Source of the DNA: Deinandra increscens subsp. villosa
Taxonomy: Eukaryota > Streptophyta > Magnoliopsida > Asterales > Asteraceae
Direction of reading: 5' to 3'
Length of the DNA: 64,000 nt
Assembly: GCA_039602395.1 (NCBI GenBank)
Contig: JBCNJP010000003.1
Coordinates: 66,899,880 to 66,963,879 of the forward strand
Shown: positions 42,557 through 51,923 of the stretch, piece by piece
How positions within the stretch are numbered: the stretch's first letter is position 1
Layout of the letters: every line of letters begins with the position of its first letter
The notes under the pieces: generated by a model
Database searches by the model: none
What the model saw: the letters and a program-made list of their open reading frames with translations, nothing else
What the model was told of the DNA's origin: nothing
Position numbers and translations under genes: made by a program

Positions 42557-44246
42557 TCAGACCGTTGCATTGTCCTTATCGCCCACTATCTTCTCCTCCT
42601 CCGCCTGCTTCACCACATCCTCCAGCTTCTTGCCTTCTCCCAGCTCCAACACATATGCCCTAGTCATCGCCACCGGAGAATCCGGAACCATTTTTGAGGA
42701 GCCACCATCATTCCCATCTTTTCCTTCCCCATCGCTATCTCCTCCTAATGATGTCAAGACTAGCCTCCATCCTACTATGTCCCAACCCGGAACCTGAAAG
42801 CCATCCGCTTCGGCCTCTTCTGCCATTTGAATTTTGCATTCTAGGACGCTTCGGACAGCTGATAGTTGGCTGATTTCAGCATCAGCGGCTATCTTAGCTT
42901 CCAGGGCTTGACGCTGCTCAGTGAGCTTATGCTCATAAAGAAGGGTCTTACCCTTAGCAGTCTCGGCTTGAGCCTGGATCTTCTCGTTGGCTTCGATGAG
43001 CTTCTTCTCCATGTCCATAGCCTAGAAGCTCAGCTTCTCGACACCCTACACAAACAGGAATCCTGATCAGCAGCTATAACAGGTATGAAACTAACATGAA
43101 ATTATATGAGCTTCTTACCAGGTTGATCATGGTCTGCATCGAGAGGATCTTGTTGCTGACCTCGGAAGGGGCAAGATCTTCAAAGGTTTCCAGGTACACC
43201 ACGGGAGCTGCTGGAGTCTCAGGGGCCTTTCTCTTCTTGGAAGCCGAGGCTTTTGGTCGGTTGACATGCGGCTTGGAGACGGTGGGATGCTCAAGTTGTT
43301 CCTTCTTGACTTTGAGGAGACTGTCAAGATGCTTCAGGGAAAATGAGGCACTGGATTTGGGAGCTGCAGACAGAAACAGGTTATTAGTATCCAGGATGCT
43401 CGAATAAGTAAACAATTCAGAACCATGCGAAGACTTACCAGACATGGCGGGAGTGTGGTCGGCTGAATAGCTGTTTTCGCTGGCTGTTGCTTCAAGAACT
43501 AGGGCTCTCTCGCTGGCAGGAATCCGGTAAATTGCTTCGAGCTTCTTGAAATCAGGTTGCTTCTTGATAAGGTTCTCAAACTTGGGTGTTGCAAAAAAGA
43601 AAACAACAGAAAAGTTAGACACATATCGGAAAATCAGCAACAACAAGAAACATCAATATCCTACCCTTCTCAACCCACTTCAACGGCAACTCCGTCCCCC
43701 GAGGAATCGAGTCTCGTTTGACGAAGAAAAAATGCTTCTTCCAGTCATGGTCATTGTGGGAAGCTCGGGGAATCAACTGGGAGGTGGAGGTACGAGCCTG
43801 GAGAACAAACCGGCTACAACCATGGGTTCTTAACTTATATGCTTCACAGATATCAGGAATCCCAATGTCGAGATTCCTGGTTTGGTTCAACTGGTCCAGA
43901 GAATACAAGATTCTCCAGACCATCGACATGGTTTGGGAGTAAGAAAGCCGGGTGGTTTTGAAAAACTGAGTAACGAGCTCTGGAAAGGGGAATGTCATTC
44001 CGAGCGAAAAAGGGTAGTACATGAAACAGACCCAAGTTGTAGACATGACATCGGACTTGGTAAGGGAATCGAAGGGTCGGAAAACGGTTTCCGGCGGAAA
44101 GATGCCGGAATTCTTCAACTCAAGAATATCGCGATTGTCAAAGGTACAAGCTTCTTCCTCACAGGGGATGATATACCCTGATCATGGAAATCTCCGACAA
44201 CCGGAGAGCTCAACGACGAAGACGACCGAGTGTTTTTCTTGGCCAT
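42557..44246 (-). pseudogene. Gypsy-2 antisense additional ORF (four exons, broken)
   Basis: This minus-strand gene lies between pol and the 3' LTR. The start is MAKKNTRS at 44246. A 1-bp loss near 44175, compared with Gypsy-1, shifts the frame. The first domain (GIFPPETVFRPFDSLTKSD, FPFPELVTQFFKTTRLSYSQ) resembles the Transposase_28 (putative gypsy type transposon) domain of Tat elements. GT-AG introns are predicted at 43664-43581, 43438-43364 (75 bp) and 43118-43046 (73 bp). The C-terminal exon is coiled-coil-like (DMEKKLIEANEKIQAQAE) and acidic, ending at 42557. A stop also occurs near 43022. The role of such antisense ORFs is unknown. Confidence 0.7.
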
Positions 44247-44359
44247 GGCCGAAAAACAAGAAGGAAAACGAGAAAGAAGGAAGGGAACTGACCTGGAATA
44301 TCGGAGAAGCTCGAGAGGTTTTTGCGAAGAAGATGGTGAATATCTCATGAATTTATCTC

Positions 44360-44368
44360 CTATTTAAA
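44360..44368 (-). promoter_or_regulatory. TATA-like box of the Gypsy-2 antisense ORF
   Basis: The minus strand has TTTAAATAG about 115 bp upstream of the ATG. Gypsy-1 keeps the same box at 51124-51132. Confidence 0.45.
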
Positions 44369-44491
44369 GAAAAACGTCACATCCCTTGGACGCCGAGAAA
44401 ACAGTCACATCGCAACCGTTTTTACCGTCTACACGCCGTTTAAACGGCATCTTTTTGAATTTTAACAGCTGTCGAGCTTATCCACATCTGT

Positions 44492-44509
44492 TGAAATTCA
44501 AGGGGCAAT
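44492..44509 (+). other. Gypsy-2 polypurine-tract region
   Basis: ttgaaattcaaggggcaat lies directly before the 3' LTR (the AAGGGG core primes plus-strand DNA). The same sequence precedes the Gypsy-1 3' LTR at 51258-51275. Confidence 0.6.
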
Positions 44510-45139
44510 TGTTGAGGGTGTATTTTCAGGATGCTCGCAGGAAGCTTACACAGTGCAGGAATCTTATTAACGTCTGGGAATCCCATGAATCCAGGTATCC
44601 TGATTTATTTATTTTTAACTAACCCTCATATTTGCCTCGTGTTTATTTGACCAGGTTACGACGAAGTCATCAACTACCTCCGAAACTTATGCCCCAGCTA
44701 AAGAAGATCGTGGACTAAGTGGAAGAAGAGGCCCTTAAAGGTCGAATTAGTTGGATAGTAGGATCCCGGGAATCCCGGAAAGTTTGTTAGCATTGTATTC
44801 GTTATATAAATCGAGGATTCGATCAGTAGGAACACACAACTCACTCTCACATTAGCTCTGATAGCATACGATCTCTGTAACACTTAGCCTGATCGATCAA
44901 ACCTCCAAAACACTTGTGATTTTCAGTTTCCTATCAATAAAATTGTGTGGTAGCGGGCTCTTCAGGCCGGATCCCGAGGTTTTTTTGCTAGGATTCCTAG
45001 AGGCAACTCGAAGAATCCTGGATTTTTCCCTCGTTACATCCTTGTGTTCAGTTTTACATTTTGAACATATTAGCAAGCACACTACCTCAAATTCTAAGTT
45101 TGGAATACGAAATTCCTTTGTGAATTTTTTACCAAAACA
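44510..45139 (+). repeat. Gypsy-2 3' LTR
   Basis: 630 bp, TGTTGAGGG...CCAAAACA. TATA box at 44803-44811. About 9 differences from the 5' LTR at 34797. Confidence 0.9.
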
Positions 45140-45144
45140 CTTCT
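45140..45144 (+). repeat. Right target duplication of Gypsy-2 (cttct)
   Basis: Matches 34792-34796. Gypsy-1 pol resumes immediately after. Confidence 0.9.
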
Positions 45145-48100
45145 TTTAGGTCTATACAGCAAAAAAGGAGGAAGTTCGCTCCAGAGAAGAATATAATCAT
45201 CCAAGAGGAAGTTGACAAGCTTCTCAAAACAAAGATGATCAGAGAAGTCAAATATCCTAGGTGGCTAGCAAATGTGGTGGTGGTCCAGAAGAAGAATGGA
45301 AAGTGGAGAATTTGTGTTGATTACACAGACTTGAACAAAGCCTGTCCTAAGGATCCATTTCCACTTCCCCATATTGATGCTATGGTGGATGCCACGGCTG
45401 GTCACGAGATGCTCACCTTCATGGATGCCTCGGCAGGATTCCAACAAATTCAGATGGAACCATGTGATCAGGAGCATACGGCTTTTATGACTCCAACAGG
45501 TATATATTGTTACAATGCTATGCCCTTTGGTTTAAGAAATACAGGTGCCACCTACCAGAGGCTCGTCAATATGATGTTCAAAGAGCAACTGGGGGACACG
45601 ATGGAAGTTTACATAGATAACATGGTGGTGAAATCCAAGAAAGCTGAAGATCACGTCAGGGATCTCCAAACTGCCTTCGATATCCTTGATCAGTATAACA
45701 TGAAGCTCAATCCCTCCAAATGCCACTTTGGGGTGCGAGCTGGAAAATTCTTAGGATACATGGTTACCGAAAGAGGGATCGAAGCGAGCCCAAAACAGAT
45801 CAAGGCAATCCTAAATCTGAAGTCCCCATCAAACGTAAAAGAAGTACAAAGGTTGACAGGAAGAATCGCAGCACTCAACAGGTTCATTTCAAGATCCTCA
45901 GAAAAAAGTAAGGATTTCTATGATATCCTGAGGAAAAACAAGAAGTTCGAGTGGACTGAGAAGCATGAAGAAGCCCTGAAGTGCCTGAAAGACTACCTGT
46001 CAGCAGCCCCGTTGCTAATGAAACCAGAAGATCGGGAGCCAATATATTTATATCTCGCTTTTTCCGGAAGCTCAATCAGTGCAGTCCTGGTAAAAGACCA
46101 TCAAGGTCAGCAGCATCCGGTATATTATGTAAGTAAAACTATGCTAGACGCAGAATCCAGGTATTCTCACCTTGAAAAACTAATTCTAGCTCTTATAATG
46201 GCTTCCACTAAACTTAGACATTATTTTGAAACTCATGTTATAATCATAAAATCTAACTATCCTATCAAGGTAGTTCTCAGGAAGCCAGAAATGTCAGGAA
46301 GGATGGCTAAGTGGGCAGTCAAGCTGAGTGCCTATGACATCAAGTATGAACCAAGAACAACAATCAAATCCCAAGCATTAGCTGACTTTGTGACGGATTT
46401 CAGCAGTGACATTGAACCCGAAGTTGAAAAGGAAGTCCAGCAGCTTGAGAGGCTCAAGGAAGACTGGATCCTCTACACTGACGGCTCCTCAAATGTCATA
46501 GGAACAGGGCGGAATCCTGCTAAAATCGCCACAGGGGGACATAATACCTCTATCCATATCCTTTGAATTCGAAGCTACCAACAATGAAGCTGAATATGAG
46601 GCTTTAATTGCTGGATTATAGCTGGCTAGGGATATGGGGATCCTATTTATACAAGTGTTTGTTGATTATCTCTTATTAACTAACCAATTTAATGGCTCTT
46701 ATGCAGTGAGAGGGGAGAACCTGATCAAATATCTTGAAATTGTTAAAACATTGTCTCTATTTTTCGAAAATTTTAGCATTTCGCAGGTACCAAGAGAAGA
46801 TAATGCAGAAGCCGATGCCTTGGCAAACTTGGCTTCATCGCTCAGGATCCCTGAGGATATCAAGATTTCAATAACTCACATCCTGACGCCAGCGATAGCT
46901 CTACAGGAATCTCAAGTTGTTGACAATAATGTAGGCACAGATGTTGAGAATCCTAAAGATGCTCAGGAATCCTGGACTTACCCAATCAAGAAGTATCTCG
47001 AAGATGGGGAGATTCCCAAGGGCGAAAATCCCAGGGATTTTCGCACAAAGGTAGTACCCTATACTATTATTAACAATACCCTATATAGAAGATCTCTTGC
47101 AGGTGTCTACTTAAGGTGCCTAGAGAAATCAGAAGCTCTTGAGGTGCTTGAAGACATTCACAGTGGAGATTGTGGGAACCATACCGGGGGCAGGGCACTG
47201 TTCTCTAAAGTCCTCAGATTCGGGTATTATTGGCCAACCATGAAGAAGGATGCCACAAGCTTCTCACAGAAATGCGATGCTTGTCAAAGGCATGGCAATA
47301 TCCTCCATCAACCCGCTGAGCATCTGCATCCTATAGTATCCCCATGGCCATTCATGAAGTGGGGTATGGATATTGTGGGTAAGCTGCCAAAGGCTCCTGG
47401 AGGAAAGGTGTTTATGCTTGCCATGACGGATTACTTCTCCAAGTGGATTGAAGCAGAAGCCTCTGTTCAAGTGAGAGAAAAAGAAGTGATATCCTTCATC
47501 AAAAGGTACATCCTCACCAGATTTGAGATTCCGACAGAAATCATATGCGACAATGGCTCCCAGTTTATAGGCAAAAGAACTACAAGCTTTTGTGAAAGCT
47601 GGGGCATCAAGATGATCACTTCGACACCTGTCCACCCTCAGGCTAATGGACAGGCAGAATCCAGCAATAAGATCATAATCAACAACCTCAAGAAGAAGCT
47701 AGGCTCCAAGAAAGGGAAATAGGCTGAGGAGCTGCCATTTGTCCTTTGGGCAGATAGAACCACACCTAAAAATGCTACTGGCCAAACGCCATTCTCGTTA
47801 GTGTTTGGGGTAGAAGCTGTGATTCCTACAGAGATGGTACTCCCAACAGCCAGAATCAACTGCCAAGATCCTGAAACCAACAGCCAGAATCTCCTTCAGG
47901 ATCTCGAAACAGTTGAGGAGCTTAGAGATATGGCCAGAATCCGGATGACATCTTACCTGCAGCGGATAGCAAAATCTTATAACAAGAACACCAGGCTGAG
48001 AAGATTCCAAGTAGGTGACTTGGTCTTAAGGAAGGCTTTTCAGAATACTACCAATCCTGTTGATGGGAAGTTAGCACCCAAGTGGGAAGGACCTTACCTT

Positions 48101-48205
48101 ATAGATTCTGAAGAAGGAAAGGGGGCATACCGTTTGGTGAATATGGAAGGAGAACTTCTGCCAAGAGCTTGGAATGCCATCCACCTTAAAGCGTATTTTA
48201 TGTGA

Positions 48206-49438
48206 GAATCCCATTGAGAATCTCAGGCAGAATCCCAAGGATCCCGACTGTCTGAATATTCCAAGGTATGTATACTAATCCTATTTTAATTTATTCTTAT
48301 TAATTTTATGACATATTACTGACTTAAGCATCGGAGTGGTGTTAGCTAAGCTAACACCCACCCCTCACCAAGCATTGAGTGTTTTGCAGATTTTGAGAAT
48401 CCTAGAGAATTTTGGGTATATCCCCAGTTAGAGGTTGGCCACCTCTCCTACGTTTAAGGTATCTTGCATACCTTCTAAGGTTTGAGAGGTTGACTCCTCT
48501 CCTAAGTTTGGGTAATCGCCAGTAGCGCACGACCCTCGCCAGTAGCGCACGTTGTTCCCCAGTATGCTAAAGGTGGCCGGACCAGTCCACTCCAGGGGTG
48601 GCTGACAATCTTGTCACTAGAGGCTGCTGGGAGGATTCTCAAGGTTTATAACACTGACGTGTTATCTAAGGTTTTGGCATTTTCATGTCATATACGTATG
48701 GGCTTGTCCCCAGTTTTGGCTTAGTCCCAAGTTTATCGGGCTTGTCCCCAATTTTGGCTTAGTCCCAAGTTTATCGGGCTTGTCCCCAGTTTTGGCTTAG
48801 TCCCAAGAATCCCAGGTTTATCCCCAGCTTATTTTTAAACTTAACTTACTCTCGGAAGCATTAGCTTCAGCCGGAGGCCAAGAAGCTTCTTAAGATTGTT
48901 TCAGGTTCTGGAGGAAATTGAGACAAGTGCTGAGAAAAGTGTATTCAGGATTCCCGTACGAATCCCAAACAAGGTGAAAGAAGAGATAATTGTTTGAATC
49001 GAGAAGTCGATTGAGGTAAATTATAGAGGACAGGTAACTTAAGTTTTTGTTAAGCTTGAATCCTAATTTATTCAGTCATTTTAATCCCTAATGGTTTTTC
49101 AACTTATAAGTCATTTTTAAACTTCTTGATAATTTTTGTAAACCAATCCTATCTATAGAAATTTCAATACAAATCATAACATGAGAAGCCAAAAGATACT
49201 GATATTATTTATAACTAGTGAAGGTTTTGAGCTTCCCAAGTTTCGTTCTGAAAACCTCAGGATCCCTCCACTTGAGAAGCTCGAGGGTCAAAAGATTGTT
49301 TTTAGGAATCCTAGTTTCGTCTTGTAAACACAAGATCCCTCCACCAGGATCCCTACCATTGTTGTCTGTTACTTGTTCATTACAGGAAAAGGAAAATGTT
49401 TCACCCAACAAACCACCAAAAAACATAAAAAAGTGGGC
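48206..49438 (+). other. Gypsy-1 non-coding spacer with palindrome and 38-bp repeats
   Basis: Same layout as in Gypsy-2. The GGTGTTAGCT/AGCTAACACC palindrome is at 48338-48358. The 38-bp gggcttgtccccagttttgg unit is present three times (48710-48823), against two in Gypsy-2. Confidence 0.7.
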
Positions 49439-51011
49439 TCAGACCATTGCATTGTCCTCATCGCCCACTGGCTTCTCCTCCTCCGCCTGTTTCACCACAT
49501 CCTCCAGCTTCTTGCCCTCTCCCAGATCCACCAAGTAAGCCCTTGTCATCGCCGCCGGAGCATCCGGAACCGTCTTTGAGGAGCCACCATCGTTCCCATC
49601 TTTCCCTTCCACATCACCATCTCCTCCCAGCGATTCCAAGACTAGCTTCCAGTCTGCGATGTCCCAACCTGGCACTTGGAAGCCAGCTGCTTCAGCCTCT
49701 TCAGCCATCTGGATTTTGCATTCCAGGACGCTCCGGGCAGCTGAGAGTTGGCCTATTTCTGCATCGGAGGCCATTTTGGCTTCCAGGGTTTGACGCTGCT
49801 CAGCAAGCTTATGCTCGTAGAACAGGGTTTTACCCTTAGCAGTGTCGGCTTGGGCCTGGATCTTCTCGTTAGCCTCAGCAAGATTCCGCTCCATGTCCAT
49901 GGCCTGGGTGCTCAGCTTCTCAATACCCTGCACAAATGGGAATCCTGATCAGCAGCTGTAACAGGTATGAAACTAACATGAAATTATATGAGCTTCTTAC
50001 CAGGTTGATCATGGTTTGCATCGAGAGGATCTTGTTGCTAACCTCGGAATGGGCAAGATCTTCGAAGGATTCCAGGTACACCACGGGAGCTGCAGGAGTT
50101 TCAGGGGCTTTTCGCTTCTTGGAAGCCGAGGCCTTTGGCCGGCTGACAGGCGGCTTGGAGGTGGTGGGATGCTCAAGCTGTTCCTTCTTGACCTTGAGCA
50201 GACTTTCAAGATCCTTCAGGGAAAATGAGGCGCTGGATTTGGGAGCTGCGAACAGAAACAGGTTATTAGTATCCCGGATGCTCGAATAAGTAAACAATTC
50301 AGAATCCTGCAAAGACTTACCAGACATGGCGGGAGTGTGGTCGGCTGAATAGCTGTTTTCGCTGGTTGTTGCTTCAAGAACCAGGGCTCTCTCGCTGGCA
50401 GGAATCTGGTAAATTGCTTCGAGCTTCTTGAAATCAGACTGCTTCAACGGTAACTCCGTCCCCCCAGGAATCGAGTCTTGTTTGACGAAGAAAAAGCGCT
50501 TCTTCCAGTCATGGTCATTGTGGGAAGCTCGGGGAATCAACTGGGAGGTGGAGGTACGAGCCTGGAGAACAAATCGGCTACAACCATGGGTTCTTAGCTT
50601 ATACGCTTCACAGATCTCAGGAATCCCAATGTTGAGATTCCTGGTTTGGTTCAACTGATCCAAAGAATACAAGATCCTCCAGACCATCGGCATGGTTTGG
50701 GAGTAAGAAAGCCGGGTGGTCTTGAAAAATTGAGTGATAAGCTCTGGAAAGGGGAATGTCATTCTGAGCAAAAAAGGGTAGTACATGAAACAGACCCAAG
50801 TTGTGGAGATGAAATCAGACTTGGTAAGGGAATCAAAAGGTCGGAAAACAGTTTCCGGCGGAAAGATGCCGGAATTCTTCAACTCGAGAATGTCGCGATT
50901 GTCGAAGGTATAAGTTTCTTCCTCACAGGGGATGATATACCCCTGATCATGGAAATCTCCAACAATCGGAGAGCTTATCGAAAAACACGACCGTGTGTTT
51001 TTCTTGGCCAT
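49439..51011 (-). pseudogene. Gypsy-1 antisense additional ORF (spliced, nearly open)
   Basis: Starts MAKKNTRSCFS at 51011, 265 bp inside the 3' LTR. The first domain (GIFPPETVFRPF, FPFPELITQFFKTTRLSYS, FFFVKQDSIPGGTELPLK) resembles Transposase_28 of gypsy-type elements. Compared with Gypsy-2, the first intron and its flanks are missing (a clean deletion near 50443 between gaag-type repeats), so the frame reads straight on. Predicted GT-AG introns remain at 50320-50246 (75 bp, in frame) and 50000-49928 (73 bp). Lysine-rich middle part (KASASKKRKAPETP). The C-terminal exon is coiled-coil-like (DMERNLAEANEKIQAQAD) and acidic to 49439. Splicing leaves the whole frame open, so it may still be expressible. 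Confidence 0.7.
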
Positions 51012-51123
51012 GGCCGAAAAACGAGAAGAAAGCGAGAAGACGAAGAAGGGACTGACCTGGAATAATCGGAGAAGCTCGAGAGGTTATGTGAAGAAGACGG
51101 TGAGAATCTCTTGGTGAAATCTT

Positions 51124-51132
51124 CTATTTAAA
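51124..51132 (-). promoter_or_regulatory. TATA-like box of the Gypsy-1 antisense ORF
   Basis: TTTAAATAG on the minus strand, about 113 bp before the ATG, conserved with Gypsy-2 at 44360-44368. Confidence 0.45.
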
Positions 51133-51275
51133 GAAAAAGTCATGATTACCATGAGGCGCCGAGAAATCTGTCCCATCTCAACTGTTTTTACCGTTTACAC
51201 GCCGTGAAAAAGGCATCTTTTTGAATTTTAACAGCTGTTGAGCTTATCCACATCCATTGAAATTCAAGGGGCAAT

Positions 51276-51923
51276 TGTTGAGGGTGTATTTTCAGGATGC
51301 TCGCAGGAAGCTCACGCAGTTCAGGAATCCTATTATCGTCTGGGAATCCCATTCATCCAGGTATCCTGATTTATTTATTTTTAACTAACCCTCATATTTG
51401 CCACGTGTTTATTTGACCAGGTTTCGACGAAGTCATCAACTACCTTTGAAACTTACGCTCTAGCTAAAGAAGATCGTGGACTAAGTGAACGAAGAGGCCC
51501 TTAACGGTCGAATTAGTTGGATAATAGGATCCCGGGAATCCTGGAAAGTTTGTTACCATTGTATTTGTTATATAAATCGAGGATTCGATCAGTAGAAACA
51601 CACGTTACACACATTGAACACACTTTAGCTCATTTACGAACGCGCAACATTGTATCACTTAGTTCTAATCGATCAAACCTCCAAGCCCTTGTATCGATTT
51701 ACTTGATTATCAATAAAATTGACTAGGAGGCGGCTATTCGGCCGGCTCCCGAAGTTTTTATCCAGGATTCCTAGAGGCAACTCGAAGGATTCTGGAGTTT
51801 TCCTCGCTAAATCATTTTGTCACCATCCTAACTTGGATTACTTGCTCATTTGATCGTTAAGCACACTACCTCACAATCTAAGTTTGGAATACAAGATTCA
51901 TTTGTGTATTTTTGACCAAAACA
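51276..51923 (+). repeat. Gypsy-1 3' LTR
   Basis: 648 bp, TGTTGAGGG...CCAAAACA. TATA box at 51569-51577. It differs from the 5' LTR at about 20 positions. It is followed by the target duplication ggtcc (51924-51928). Confidence 0.9.

Larger units (their letters stand above)
34797..45139 (+). mobile_element. Gypsy-2: complete Tat-type element nested in Gypsy-1
   Basis: 10,343 bp with two 630-bp LTRs that differ at about 9 positions by eye (1.4%), fewer than the outer pair. The organisation is identical to Gypsy-1. The internal regions are closely related, but the LTR central part is a different variant (caactcactctcacattagc; tgtggtagcgggctc). A 263-bp LINE tail is inserted in gag. Several deletions and stops make it non-autonomous. 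The first dinucleotide is TC instead of TG. Confidence 0.9.
34557..48205 (+). pseudogene. pol: Gypsy-1 pol (RT-RNase H-integrase), split by Gypsy-2
   Basis: Gypsy-2 sits between 34796 and 45145, within the N-terminal RT codons. RT motifs follow: MIREVKYPRWLANVVVVQKKN, the DYTDLNKACPKDPFPLPHID block, FMDASAGFQQI and MPFGLRNTGATYQRL. The catalytic box reads YIDN instead of YIDD (N codon 45619-45621), which should abolish RT activity. RNase H has LYTDGSS and, after a 2-bp loss near 46510, EFEATNNEAEYEAL in another frame. Integrase: an HHCC zinc part (CDACQRHGN), then the catalytic triad WGMDIVG (D at 47369), CDNGSQF and NGQAES. One nonsense codon replaces W at 47720. The C-terminal chromatin/DNA-binding part (RRFQVGDLVLRKAF, WEGPYLI) ends at 48205. 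Confidence 0.85.
31271..51923 (+). mobile_element. Gypsy-1: Tat-type Ty3/gypsy element, split by Gypsy-2
   Basis: Own sequence is 31271-34796 plus 45145-51923, about 10.3 kb. Both LTRs are 648 bp, start TGTTGAGG and end CCAAAACA. The order is 5' LTR, primer site, gag-protease, in-frame UAG, RT-RNase H-integrase, a palindrome, non-coding DNA, an antisense intron-bearing ORF and 3' LTR. The lineage call (Tat group) rests on the primer-site sequence, the CX2HX4HX4C gag knuckle, the DNGSS protease and the antisense ORF between pol and the 3' LTR. About 20 LTR differences in 648 bp, counted by eye, make it the older of the two. Confidence 0.85.

Noticed and set aside
42345..42797. Plus-strand frames over the antisense ORFs (also 49218-49948)
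   Set aside because: They are low-complexity S/P frames opposite the acidic/lysine-rich aORF exons. The aORF strand has splice sites and homology between copies.
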